Shown: in pieces, positions 1 through 9,265 of the stretch | Numbering within the stretch: the stretch's first letter is position 1 | Layout: each line of letters opens with the position of its first letter | Source of the DNA: B10-G9 sp964627755 | GTDB lineage: Bacteria; Chloroflexota; Anaerolineae; Anaerolineales; UBA11858 | Assembly: GCA_964627755.1 (NCBI GenBank) | Contig: CAZVIH010000018.1 | Location: 1 to 64,000 of the forward strand | Direction: 5' to 3' | Length of the DNA: 64,000 nt | Program-made: the position numbers and the translations under genes | The notes under the pieces: generated by a model | Told to the model about the DNA's origin: nothing | Database searches by the model: none | Seen by the model: only the letters and a program-made list of their open reading frames with translations

Positions 1-8
1 AAAAACTT

Positions 9-140
9 GTCATCCTGAACGCCAGCGAAGGATCCATTATGAGTCCAATTGCCTTGGCCATTGCCCTGGTTAAGTTTTGTCCATGGTATTTAATCTGAGT
101 ATGGATTCTTCCCCTTCACTTCGTTCAGGCTCAGAATGAC
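9..140. repeat. MITE-like element with inverted terminal repeats
   Basis: The two ends are imperfect inverted repeats. The left end begins GTCATCCTGAACG and runs to GGATCC. The right end, read on the minus strand, begins GTCATTCTGAGCCTGAACG and runs to GAATCC. About 70 bases without an ORF lie between them. Repeats with GTCATTCTGAG-type ends are common in environmental bacterial genomes and lie in intergenic spaces. No second copy was seen in this window, so mobility is inferred from the end structure only. Confidence 0.55.
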
Positions 141-159
141 ATAAAAAAGTGGCGCAACC

Positions 160-185
160 AAAAAGCCTCCCCGCAGGGGGACGCT
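160..185 (-). terminator. Rho-independent terminator after the phosphofructokinase gene
   Basis: On the minus strand a GC-rich stem (GCGTCCCC / GGGGAGGC with one mismatch, loop CTGC) is followed by TTTTT. It lies about 40 bases past the stop codon of the phosphofructokinase gene. Confidence 0.7.
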
Positions 186-225
186 CCATTATTAATTACA
201 CTGCACCTTCAGTTGGAAACCAGCC

Positions 226-2448
226 CTACTTCCACGGTCCGGGTCCGGGTTGGGCCAGCATCCGAGCGATCGGCCGCAGATCCAGCCACCATTGTTTTTT
301 GGGGCGGCCAAAATCCCAATCTTCCAGGCGCTGATAGTTTTCCATTCCTGTGAATTTGATCTTGCCCCCTTCCAGACCAATGAATACTTGCCGGGGTTCT
401 TTTTGCCCGATCTCTTCAAGAAGGAAATCTATGCTCTTGACTGCCAAACGTACACCCTGGATGCGGTCAAAGGGTGAAGGGTTTCCTCCTTGCTGCAGGT
501 GCCCCAGGATAGCCTGACGGACATCAAAGAGCTCCTTCCCTTCAACCTCAAACAAACGCACCATAAAATCAGTTGTGTAAACTGGATGAGCCCTTTCGTT
601 GCGGATCATCAATCCCAGACGTTTGCCCTGGTTGAATCCAGTCACGAGGAGATCGACATCATCCTGAAGATCCTGCAATGTAATGCCCTCTTCATGAATA
701 TAAACCCGTTCTGCACCAGTAGCCAACCCACTCATCAAAGCCAGGTAGCCGCAGAAGTTGCCCATGGTTTCTACCACAAAACAGCGCCGGCTAGCCACAG
801 CGGATTGTTTGATCTGGTCTACTGCCTGAATAATACTGTTTAGAGCTGTGTCCGCCCCGATACTCAGTTCAGATCCTGGGCGATCGTTATCAATAGTTGC
901 CGGCAAACAAACCATCGGGATCCTGAAATTGGGGAACTCTTTCTGGCGGTTGGATATCTCGTACACACTATCATATCCGGCTTCGCCGCCTATAAGCAGG
1001 ATAGCATCGATCTTCTGTTCCTCGATAGTCCGGGCGATAGCGTAATAATCACCCTCACCCGGTACAGTGCGGTTGGTACCGAGTTCAGCGCCACCCAAGC
1101 CGACCATACCACGCACATCCATCCAGTTCAATTCTTTGATATCTCCCTTTATCAGGCCGGGGAATCCATTTTGGATACCCAGCATAGTATGTCCCTGATT
1201 AGATCCCCAGCGAACCGCTGCTCGGACAATCGTATTCATACCCGGTGCGGGGCCGCCGGCGTGCATAACCGCAATCCTGAAGCGATTTACCCCTTCCTTC
1301 ATGGGTTTGGGTTCCGCCTGGATCATGGTCTGGAGGATCTTATACGTAGTTTGGAATCCAGTTCCTCTTAACTCCAGAACTTTGTCATATTTATTCTCAT
1401 CTGAGTAGGCAGCAATCTGCTGGGTCAGGTCAACGCATTCCATCAAAGATGAGCTTTCCATCCTGTTGCCGCGCATTCCAATCATTTGGGGCGGATCCTC
1501 TGGAGTGGCGTCCGTAAGATGGCACACAGCCGCGTGACCCAGGAGTGTTCCCAGGTTGCGATCGAATGCGGTCGGAGAACCCCCTCTTTGATAATGACCC
1601 AGAACTGTGATCCGGGTATCCTCACCAATTTTATCTTCCAGGGTCTCTTTGATATCCTGACTGGTAATCGGCTTCCCTTTTTTATCAAGCGCACCCTCAG
1701 CCAGGACCACAATGCTATCCCGGCGTCCTGCCAGGCGGCCGGCTTTCAGTGCTTCGCACATTTCATCCCGCCAGGTTTCTGGATCCGGCGGTACTTCCGG
1801 GATGAACAACCAATCCGCTCCTGCTGCCAGGGCTCCCATCATTGCCAAATAACCGCACTTCCTGCCCATAACTTCCACCACGAAACTGCGCTGGTGTGAA
1901 GAAGCTGTGCTGGTGATGGCGTCTATCACTTCTGTGATGCGGTGCAAGGCTGTATCGGCCCCGATAGTCATATCCGTCCCATACATGTCGTTGTCGATCG
2001 ATCCTGGTAATCCGACAAATATCAAATTGGGATATTTTTCAACACTTCCCTTGGGCAGATCTTTGGATTTGACCAGTTCGGAAATTAACTCTGGCCATTC
2101 TCTCCGGAAGATCGAAGCCCCAGTTAAACTGCCATCTCCGCCAATAATGATCAATCCATCTATCCCCTTTTCAACCAGATTTTTAGCGGCTCTCTTTCGG
2201 CCGTCTCTGGTACGGAATTCCTCACTGCGAGCAGTCCCTATCACCGTGCCTCCGCGCTGCAGGATACCACCCACGGAATCCCAGGAAAGCTCGCCTATCA
2301 TATCCCCACCCTCAACCATGCCCCGGTAGCCTTCATTGATCGCATAAATGCCAATACCCAATTCCAGCGCCATTCGAACGGCTGATCGCAAGGCAGCGTT
2401 CATGCCTGGTGCATCTCCACCGCTGGTAAGAATGCCTATTTTATTCAT
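226..2448 (-). CDS. Tandem-domain ATP-dependent 6-phosphofructokinase
   Basis: Predicted to phosphorylate fructose 6-phosphate in glycolysis. The 740 residues hold two PFK domains (about 1-365 and 388-740), where bacterial PfkA has one of about 320. Domain 1 has the nucleotide motif GGDGS (103-107) and the catalytic motif PGSIDND (148-154). Gly at both specificity positions points to ATP rather than pyrophosphate. Domain 2 has GGEAG (487-491) in place of GGDGS but keeps PATIDND (516-522). This resembles animal and fungal PFK-1, where the C-terminal half is a regulatory duplicate. The ATG is preceded by GAGG at about 9 nt. The gene starts 44 bases after hutU and is probably cotranscribed with it. 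Function is secure; loss of activity in domain 2 is inferred. Confidence 0.9.
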   Translation of the reverse strand: MNKIGILTSGGDAPGMNAALRSAVRMALELGIGIYAINEGYRGMVEGGDMIGELSWDSVGGILQRGGTVIGTARSEEFRTRDGRKRAAKNLVEKGIDGLIIIGGDGSLTGASIFRREWPELISELVKSKDLPKGSVEKYPNLIFVGLPGSIDNDMYGTDMTIGADTALHRITEVIDAITSTASSHQRSFVVEVMGRKCGYLAMMGALAAGADWLFIPEVPPDPETWRDEMCEALKAGRLAGRRDSIVVLAEGALDKKGKPITSQDIKETLEDKIGEDTRITVLGHYQRGGSPTAFDRNLGTLLGHAAVCHLTDATPEDPPQMIGMRGNRMESSSLMECVDLTQQIAAYSDENKYDKVLELRGTGFQTTYKILQTMIQAEPKPMKEGVNRFRIAVMHAGGPAPGMNTIVRAAVRWGSNQGHTMLGIQNGFPGLIKGDIKELNWMDVRGMVGLGGAELGTNRTVPGEGDYYAIARTIEEQKIDAILLIGGEAGYDSVYEISNRQKEFPNFRIPMVCLPATIDNDRPGSELSIGADTALNSIIQAVDQIKQSAVASRRCFVVETMGNFCGYLALMSGLATGAERVYIHEEGITLQDLQDDVDLLVTGFNQGKRLGLMIRNERAHPVYTTDFMVRLFEVEGKELFDVRQAILGHLQQGGNPSPFDRIQGVRLAVKSIDFLLEEIGQKEPRQVFIGLEGGKIKFTGMENYQRLEDWDFGRPKKQWWLDLRPIARMLAQPGPGPWK

Positions 2449-2492
2449 ATGAATAATCCTCTTTCATTTGGAAACTTTTCATCAACATACCA

Positions 2493-4145
2493 TTAATCCA
2501 GCATTGGAATCTTTATGCCGTGTCTTTTAGCAGCATCAATCGCTTGTTGATATCCCGCATCCGCATGGCGCACAATACCCATCCCCGGGTCGGTTGTTAA
2601 CACTCTTTCGAGCCGGCGGGCTGCTTCAGGGGTTCCATCAGCGACAATAACCTGGCCTGCGTGTTGGCTGTAGCCGATTCCAACACCACCGCCATGATGA
2701 AAAGATACCCAGGTTGCGCCACCAACCGCATTGATCAGGGCATTCAAGATTGGCCAATCGCTGACAGCATCCGAACCATCCCGCATGCCTTCTGTTTCAC
2801 GGTTGGGGGAAGCGACCGACCCGGAATCCAGGTGATCCCTTCCTATCACAATCGGTGCCGAAACGATTCCTTCCTTCACAAGTTGATTGAATCCCAATCC
2901 AGCTTTAACCCGCTCTCCATATCCCAGCCAACAGATCCGGGAAGGTAATCCCTGGAACGGTATCCTGTCCTTGGCCATGGTGATCCAACGTTTGAGTTTC
3001 AGATCCTCCGGAAACAGATCCAGGATCAATTCATCAGTCCGATATATATCCTCCGGATCTCCAGACAGGGCCACCCACCGGAAAGGTCCTTTGCCTTCAC
3101 AGAACAGGGGGCGGATATAGGCTGGTACAAAACCCGGAAAGTCAAAGGCGTTCATTAGACCCTGGTTATAAGCCTGCTGGCGGATATTATTACCATAATC
3201 AAAGACCACGGCCCCTTTTTCCTGCATCGCCAGCATGGCTTTTACATGCTCAACCATGGATGCAAGTGATCTGCTTCGATATTGATCCGGGTCTGATACT
3301 TTTAATTCCTTTGCTTCCTGGATATCCAATCCCAGCGGCACATAATCCAGAGGATCATGGGCAGATGTCTGGTCTGTGACCACATCTGGTATCACCCCTC
3401 TCCGGACAAGTTCTGGAAACACCTCTGCTGCATTTCCCACCAGACCAATTGAAAGCGCCTTGCCGTTATTTTTGCATTCCTCAACAAGCTTAAGGGCTTG
3501 ATCCAGGTCCTCCACTACTTCGTCAACATATCCGATCTCCAGTTTTCTCTGGGCGTGAGCCGGATTTACTTCCACGATCAACCCAACTCCCTCATTCATG
3601 GTAATCGCCAGCGGTTGGGCTCCACTCATCTCCCCCAGTCCTCCGGTCAGGACGAACTTTCCTTTCAAAGACGGCCATCCCTGCTGCTCAGCCAGCGATC
3701 CCAGCGTTTCATAGGTACCCTGCAGGATACCCTGGGTCCCAATATATATCCAGGAACCAGCTGTCATCTGTCCATACATCATTAAGCCATCGGCGACTAA
3801 CTTGTCAAAATGCTCCTGGGTCGCCCAAAAAGGAACCAAATTGGAGTTGGCGATCAACACCCTCGGAGCGTCAGTGTGGGTCCTGAACACCGCGACTGGT
3901 TTCCCGGACTGGACCAGTAAGGTCTCGTCTTCGTCCAAATTTTTCAAACTTTCCAAGATTGCGTCAAATGATTCCCAGTTCCGGGCGGCTTTTCCACTGC
4001 CGCCATAAACGATAAGCCGATCTGGGTCACCAGCAACCTGGGGATCCAGATTATTTTGGATCATCCGGTAGGCGGCTTCGATCTGCCAGTTTTTGCAGGT
4101 AATTTTTTGTCCGCGTGGTGCATGAACTTCTCGAGGGCCAGACAT
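2493..4145 (-). CDS. hutU: Urocanate hydratase
   Basis: Converts urocanate to 4-imidazolone-5-propionate, the second step of histidine degradation, using tightly bound NAD+ as an electrophile. At 550 residues it matches the family's usual 550-560. Visible family signatures include GGSGKAARN near the N-terminus, GLGEMSGAQPLA around residue 170 and DQTSAHDPLDYVPLG near 280. The start codon has a clear AAGGAG six bases upstream. No hutH, hutI or hutG gene lies in the window, so the rest of the pathway must be elsewhere or absent. The next gene downstream on the same strand is the phosphofructokinase gene. Confidence 0.95.
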   Translation of the reverse strand: MSGPREVHAPRGQKITCKNWQIEAAYRMIQNNLDPQVAGDPDRLIVYGGSGKAARNWESFDAILESLKNLDEDETLLVQSGKPVAVFRTHTDAPRVLIANSNLVPFWATQEHFDKLVADGLMMYGQMTAGSWIYIGTQGILQGTYETLGSLAEQQGWPSLKGKFVLTGGLGEMSGAQPLAITMNEGVGLIVEVNPAHAQRKLEIGYVDEVVEDLDQALKLVEECKNNGKALSIGLVGNAAEVFPELVRRGVIPDVVTDQTSAHDPLDYVPLGLDIQEAKELKVSDPDQYRSRSLASMVEHVKAMLAMQEKGAVVFDYGNNIRQQAYNQGLMNAFDFPGFVPAYIRPLFCEGKGPFRWVALSGDPEDIYRTDELILDLFPEDLKLKRWITMAKDRIPFQGLPSRICWLGYGERVKAGLGFNQLVKEGIVSAPIVIGRDHLDSGSVASPNRETEGMRDGSDAVSDWPILNALINAVGGATWVSFHHGGGVGIGYSQHAGQVIVADGTPEAARRLERVLTTDPGMGIVRHADAGYQQAIDAAKRHGIKIPMLD

Positions 4146-4377
4146 TGATCACTCCTTAACTATATCCACGCTCATCAGCGCCAATCTTATTATATATTAA
4201 GTACTGCCCTGCTGTGTTTTGAAAGTCCAGGTCCAATTCCAACTCCGTTTGCCCTGCTCCACTAGAAAGGATTCCAAAGGGACTTCCTGGCCAGTTTTTC
4301 TGCAAAAAAGAGGTTGGATATGGTAAGATTTGGGCTGACGAAAAGATAATATCACTAATCACCTTTAAGGAATAAGT

Positions 4378-5691
4378 ATGAAAAACATATGTGTTGTCGG
4401 CGTAGGTTATGTAGGGATCATCACTGCAGCCTGTTTTGCTGATCTGGGAAATAAAGTTGTGGCCCTGGACATCGACGAAAAAAAGATAGCGGGCTTACAA
4501 GCAGGTAAAATGCCTATTTATGAACCTGGCTTAAAAGAGCTGGTTGACCGCAACGTTCTAGCAAACCGGATCCAATTTACCAGCTCATATACAGAAGGGT
4601 TGAAAGATGCTGAATTTGTATTTATCGCTGTCGGCACACCCTCCGGCGTAGATGGAGAGGCAGACCTGCAGTATGTTGCCGCTTCTGCCCGCTCGATTGC
4701 GGATCATATCAAAGATGGATTGATTATCATCAACAAATCCACTGTACCTGTTGGCACCGGCGACTGGGTTTCCGATATTATTCGGGAGCAAAATCCAGAT
4801 GTGGAAAATTTCTCAGTAGTATCATGCCCTGAATTCCTCCGGGAAGGATCGGCTATCGGCGATTTTATGAATCCTCACCGGATCGTCGTTGGCTCCCTGG
4901 ATGAAGACGCTGCCGACAAAGTCGCCCAGCTCCATCTACCCTTAAGAGCACCTATCGTAGTGACAGACCTGCGAACTGCGGAAATGATCAAATATGCTTC
5001 CAATGCGTTCCTGGCAACCAAGATTTCCTTTATCAATGAGATCGCCAATATTTGCGAGGATTTAGGCGCGGACGTGATGGAAGTCTCTAACGGGATGGGG
5101 TTTGATTCCCGGATTGGTCCAGCTTTCCTTAACGCCGGCATCGGTTACGGTGGTTCCTGCTTCCCGAAAGATGTCAAAGCATTGGCCTATATGGCCGAAC
5201 AAAGCGGCCGACAACCCCAGCTGCTGCATTCAGTGATGGAAATCAACGCCAATCGTCGGCTGATGGCAGTGGAGCAAGCCAAATCACTCCTCGAGAGTGA
5301 TGACCTTTCCGGAAAGGTGATCGGGATGCTGGGATTGTCTTTCAAACCGAATACTGACGATATGCGCGATGCACCCTCCGTTACAATTGCCAAATTGCTG
5401 CAAAAAGCTGGAGCGATGGTAAAAGCTTTTGATCCAATTGCCATGGAAGAAGCCGCCACAATGCTGCCAAATGTCGAAATGGTAGACAATCCTTATACCC
5501 TGGCTGAGGGTTGTGATCTGTTGATGATCACTACAGAGTGGAATGAATTCCGCCAGCTTGACCTAGAAAGGATTAAAAAAGCCATGAATTCAGCCGTGCT
5601 TTTTGACGGTCGCAACATCTACGATCCCAAGAAAATGGTTGAGATCGGTTTTAAGTACCGCGGTGTTGGACGTGGATACAACGGTCATTAA
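4378..5691 (+). CDS. UDP-glucose 6-dehydrogenase
   Basis: Oxidises UDP-glucose to UDP-glucuronate with two NAD+, supplying uronic acid sugars for polysaccharides. At 437 residues it is full length. The N-terminal Rossmann motif GVGYVG (8-13), the STVPVGT segment near 121-127 and the nucleophile Cys261 in GYGGSCFPKD are all visible. The C-terminal UDP-binding domain includes GLSFKPNTDDMRDAPS. AAGGA precedes the ATG. A methyltransferase gene follows after 9 bases, so the two probably form an operon. UDP-N-acetyl sugar dehydrogenases are relatives, but the motif set fits the UDP-glucose/TuaD type best. Confidence 0.92.
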   Translation: MKNICVVGVGYVGIITAACFADLGNKVVALDIDEKKIAGLQAGKMPIYEPGLKELVDRNVLANRIQFTSSYTEGLKDAEFVFIAVGTPSGVDGEADLQYVAASARSIADHIKDGLIIINKSTVPVGTGDWVSDIIREQNPDVENFSVVSCPEFLREGSAIGDFMNPHRIVVGSLDEDAADKVAQLHLPLRAPIVVTDLRTAEMIKYASNAFLATKISFINEIANICEDLGADVMEVSNGMGFDSRIGPAFLNAGIGYGGSCFPKDVKALAYMAEQSGRQPQLLHSVMEINANRRLMAVEQAKSLLESDDLSGKVIGMLGLSFKPNTDDMRDAPSVTIAKLLQKAGAMVKAFDPIAMEEAATMLPNVEMVDNPYTLAEGCDLLMITTEWNEFRQLDLERIKKAMNSAVLFDGRNIYDPKKMVEIGFKYRGVGRGYNGH

Positions 5692-5700
5692 CAGGCAATC

Positions 5701-6603
5701 ATGCAAGATCAAAGCAGCAAGTCCCCCCCCGTAATTGATTACGAAGGCTCTGATTATCAGACCAGCTTTTGGAAAGAAGGCGGCCGGGAATACGAAGATC
5801 GCTGTGAGCAGATCGCACTAAAGAGGCTGCTGCCTGACGAAGGCGACCTGCTGCTTGAAATCGGAGCTGGCGCTGGACGCAATACCCCCCGTTATACTGG
5901 ATTCAAGAGAGTTGTACTGCTGGATTATTCTCTGACCCAGATTCAGCAGGCCCAGGAATACCTGGGGAAAAGCGACAAGTATATCTATGTCGCAGGGGAT
6001 GTTTACCGTCTGCCTTTCGTGGACAATTTATTTGATGGCGCCACTATGATCCGCGTATTACACCATATGCAAGATCCCGTATCAGCCCTGAAGCAAATTG
6101 GGCGAGTATTAATGCCAATGAGCCCCTTCCTGCTTGAATATGCCAATAAACAGAATCTAAAAGCCATTTTACGCTACTTGTTTGGCAGGCAAGAGTGGAA
6201 TCCTTTCAGCCCGGAAGCAATTGAGTTTGAAAAATTGAATTTTGATTTTCACCCCAAAAGCATCAAGAAATGGCTGTCTGAAGGGGATTTTAGATTGGAA
6301 CGTCAGTTGACGGTCTCACACTTGCGGGTCAACTTCCTCAAGAAATGGGTCCCAACCGGGATCCTGGTTGGCCTTGATTCCATATTCCAGACTACGGGAG
6401 ACTGGTGGCAGTTATCCCCCAGTGTTTTTTCTCGCAGTATTTCGGAAAAACTGTCCCTAGTACAACCTTTTGAAGGTTTTTTCCAGTGCCCGGCCTGCAA
6501 GAAACCTCTGCCCAAGGCAGAACCAGACGCAGGCAAACTGCTTTGCCCATCTTGCGACAAGACCTATCCAGTAGTCGATGGAATATACGATTTCCGTAAT
6601 TAA
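5701..6603 (+). CDS. Class I SAM-dependent methyltransferase with C-terminal zinc ribbon
   Basis: Probable S-adenosylmethionine-dependent methyltransferase of unknown substrate. Motif I, LLEIGAGAGRN, is at 51-61, followed by an acidic strand (VVLLDYS) and a post-motif region LPFVDNLFDGATMIRVLHH typical of the Methyltransf_11 group. Residues 263-298 form a small Trm112/YcaR-like ribbon with two CPxC pairs (CPAC, CPSC). Such ribbons are usually separate partner proteins or N-terminal, so the C-terminal position is notable. It follows the UDP-glucose dehydrogenase gene by 9 bases, which suggests a role in glycan or glycolipid modification, but that is inference from position only. Confidence 0.75.
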   Translation: MQDQSSKSPPVIDYEGSDYQTSFWKEGGREYEDRCEQIALKRLLPDEGDLLLEIGAGAGRNTPRYTGFKRVVLLDYSLTQIQQAQEYLGKSDKYIYVAGDVYRLPFVDNLFDGATMIRVLHHMQDPVSALKQIGRVLMPMSPFLLEYANKQNLKAILRYLFGRQEWNPFSPEAIEFEKLNFDFHPKSIKKWLSEGDFRLERQLTVSHLRVNFLKKWVPTGILVGLDSIFQTTGDWWQLSPSVFSRSISEKLSLVQPFEGFFQCPACKKPLPKAEPDAGKLLCPSCDKTYPVVDGIYDFRN

Positions 6604-6612
6604 TTAACAATT

Positions 6613-6649
6613 AAGGGACTGAGTCCTTTGGAAGGACTCAGTCCCTTTT
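6613..6649. terminator. Bidirectional terminator, GGGACTGAGTCC palindrome (copy A)
   Basis: A near-perfect 16-bp stem (AAGGGACTGAGTCCTT and its complement) separates two convergent genes, the methyltransferase gene and pheT. T-tracts follow it on the plus strand and A-tracts precede it. Related palindromes occur at 24461 and 31303. Confidence 0.8.
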
Positions 6650-6680
6650 GATTTAGGAAATTTCTAAAATTCTGGTCCGC

Positions 6681-9218
6681 TTACCAGCTGCGCAGCTTGG
6701 CTCCGATTTCCTTTTCCAGACGTTTAACGATCTTATTCCTGATCGCCAGAACTTCTTTATCGGTCAGGGTCTTTTCAGGATGTTGATAGACCAGGCTGTA
6801 AGCCAGGCTCTTTTTGCCTTCCCCCAGTTGTTCGCCCCGATAGACATCAAACAACCTCACATCCCGCAGGGTTTTCCCAGCGGTCTGCTGGATCAACGCC
6901 TGCACATCCTGGGCTGGCACATCATCGTCCACTACCAGCGCCAGATCCTCTAAGACAGGCGGTTGATCCGGAACCGACTCCACATCATAAAGATCATCTA
7001 CTCTCTCCAGGAGAGCTTCAATATTCAAGATCGCGGCTGGAAGAGGTAGATCCGGCAATTTGTAGTTTTGTTTAACCTGCGGATGTACTTCACCCAGGTA
7101 TCCCAGTAGATTTCCATTCACATCTATCCGGGCAGATTTCCCGGGATGGAAACTTGGGATAGCTTCCGGCAGGTATTTCACTCCCTCAATATGTAGGTCA
7201 GCCAGCAATTCCTCAATGATCCCTTTAAGGTCGTAATAGTCCATCAGCTCTTTCTCCGCTCCCCGCCAGGAGGGATATGATCGGAATCCATACAAACACA
7301 AGGCCAGTTTTGGAACTTCAGGGATATTCAGATCCACATCTTCCGGCAGGAATATAGGTCCGATTTCGAACAGGGAAATTCGGTCCCTGTTGCGGAAATT
7401 CTTTTCTACAACTTCCAGCATACTTGCCAGCATCTCCTGGCGCATAACGGTTTTATCAGCGCTGATGGGATTGGCCAATTCCAGGTACTCGCGCCCTTCT
7501 TCTTTACCAGTCGGTAAGGCTTTCATATCTGCCTGGGGGGAAGTGATCCTGTAGGTAACGATTTCCTGCAAACCCAGGCCAGCCAGTTTATCCCGGACTT
7601 TTTCTTCAAGTTCCAGATCACGATTTCCCACCTGCAAGGGCAGCTCATCAGCAAGATTGCTTTCCGGGATCTTATCATACCCATAGATCCGGGCAATTTC
7701 TTCCATTAAATCTGCTTTTCCGATCATGTCTTCCCCGATATCCAGGCGATGCGGTGGGGTTGTTACATCCAGTTGATCGCCCTTGATCGAGACAGAGAAC
7801 TCGAGTTTTGTCAGCAGTTCAGCAATTTCTTTGGCGGACAGAGAAAAACCTAACCAGCGTTCGACATCAACCGGAGCCAGGCTCACCTTGGTATCCACCT
7901 GCGGGAGGGGATATTCATCCACCAGACCTTTGGCAATAGTTCCGCCTGCCCATTTCCTCATCCACTCCAGACAGCGTTTAACACCGATGGGAGCAATCTC
8001 CGGATGGACACCGCGTTCAAATCTATAAGCCGCCTCTGATGGCAAACCTTGAGCAGACACCGTTCTGCGGATATTGACATAATTCCAGGAGGCACCCTCC
8101 AGGAGCACATTTTTGGTTTCGGCTCGAACTTCAGACTCTGCGCCGCCCATCACACCAGCCAGCGAGAGCGGTCCAGCCTGATCAGTCACCAGGACCGTAA
8201 AATCATCCAGTTTCCTTTCTACGTCATCCAGGGTGGTCAGTTTTTCGCCTTGTTTTGCCCTGCGGGTGGTGATCACAGGAGCCTTACCTTTGGCTCGATC
8301 AACCAGGACATCGTAGTCAAAAGCATGCAGTGGTTCACCAATTTCCAGCATTGTATAGTTGGTAGCATCCACCAGCGCATCAATGGGGCGCACTCCTGCC
8401 AGTTTCAAGCGCAGCTGGACCCAGTATGGACTTGGTTTAATTTCCACGTTTTCAATCAACCCCAGTACAAATCTTGGATTGTCTTCGGGGTTCTTGATAT
8501 CAATCGAAACTTTGCCCTGGATGGGTTCTCCTTCCATCACCGGTTCAATTTCAGGATATTTTAACTTGGCCCCAGTGATGGCAGCAACTTCCCGGGCTAC
8601 TCCCAGAATATTTGCCGCCCGTGCTATATTGGGAGTGATAGCAATATCCAGAACGGCGTCACCCAAATAATCCGCTAAAGGCATCCCCGTGGGAGCATCT
8701 TGATCCAGCAGGATAATGCCTTCATGTTCATCTGAGATGCCCAGTTCCTTTTCTGAACATGCCATGGAATAGGATTCTACACCCCGGATCTTTTTTCTCT
8801 TTAACGTTGTGGTCGCATTGGGATTGCTTTCATTATATGCATCAATGATCGTGGCACCCTCTCTAGCATAAACTACTTTTAGTGGGGGATCCAGGACGCC
8901 TTTGCCTTTATAGGGAAATAAATTCGGCGCTCCGGTCAGCACAGTATGGTGTTGTTTCCCATCATCCAGCTGGCACAGAACCAACCTATCAGCATCGGGA
9001 TGAGGCATTACCTCACTTACCTCTCCGACAACGATCTTTTCGGGTTCCCATGATAATCCGGTGATTTTTGTCTCCGACCCTTTACCTTCTGGCAAAGGTA
9101 GACCAACATACCAGATCTCCTCAACTTCCAGGCCGGCCAGGGTCAATTTATAAGCCAATTCTTCAATCGGCAGGGAAATCTCCACATATTCTTTCAACCA
9201 TGATATGGGTACTTTCAT
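6681..9218 (-). CDS. pheT: Phenylalanine-tRNA ligase beta subunit
   Basis: Structural and editing subunit of the alpha2-beta2 phenylalanyl-tRNA synthetase. At 845 residues it matches the long bacterial form. Residues about 40-155 form the EMAP/OB tRNA-binding domain. The B3/B4 editing domain follows, with EAAYRFERGVHP near 390. The B5 domain includes the DLMEEIARIYGYD segment. The C-terminal ferredoxin-fold anticodon-binding domain ends the protein (about 750-845). AAGGAAG lies just before the ATG. It follows pheS by 47 bases and is expected to be under the same T-box control. Confidence 0.96.
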   Translation of the reverse strand: MKVPISWLKEYVEISLPIEELAYKLTLAGLEVEEIWYVGLPLPEGKGSETKITGLSWEPEKIVVGEVSEVMPHPDADRLVLCQLDDGKQHHTVLTGAPNLFPYKGKGVLDPPLKVVYAREGATIIDAYNESNPNATTTLKRKKIRGVESYSMACSEKELGISDEHEGIILLDQDAPTGMPLADYLGDAVLDIAITPNIARAANILGVAREVAAITGAKLKYPEIEPVMEGEPIQGKVSIDIKNPEDNPRFVLGLIENVEIKPSPYWVQLRLKLAGVRPIDALVDATNYTMLEIGEPLHAFDYDVLVDRAKGKAPVITTRRAKQGEKLTTLDDVERKLDDFTVLVTDQAGPLSLAGVMGGAESEVRAETKNVLLEGASWNYVNIRRTVSAQGLPSEAAYRFERGVHPEIAPIGVKRCLEWMRKWAGGTIAKGLVDEYPLPQVDTKVSLAPVDVERWLGFSLSAKEIAELLTKLEFSVSIKGDQLDVTTPPHRLDIGEDMIGKADLMEEIARIYGYDKIPESNLADELPLQVGNRDLELEEKVRDKLAGLGLQEIVTYRITSPQADMKALPTGKEEGREYLELANPISADKTVMRQEMLASMLEVVEKNFRNRDRISLFEIGPIFLPEDVDLNIPEVPKLALCLYGFRSYPSWRGAEKELMDYYDLKGIIEELLADLHIEGVKYLPEAIPSFHPGKSARIDVNGNLLGYLGEVHPQVKQNYKLPDLPLPAAILNIEALLERVDDLYDVESVPDQPPVLEDLALVVDDDVPAQDVQALIQQTAGKTLRDVRLFDVYRGEQLGEGKKSLAYSLVYQHPEKTLTDKEVLAIRNKIVKRLEKEIGAKLRSW

Positions 9219-9265
9219 ATTTTCTTCCTTTCAATAATCTCGCGGCAGTTGATACCTGGCTTGAA

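Noticed and set aside
4156..4362. 68-codon minus-strand ORF between hutU and the UDP-glucose dehydrogenase gene
   Set aside because: No ribosome site, no recognisable motif and unnatural composition; it fills an intergenic promoter region.
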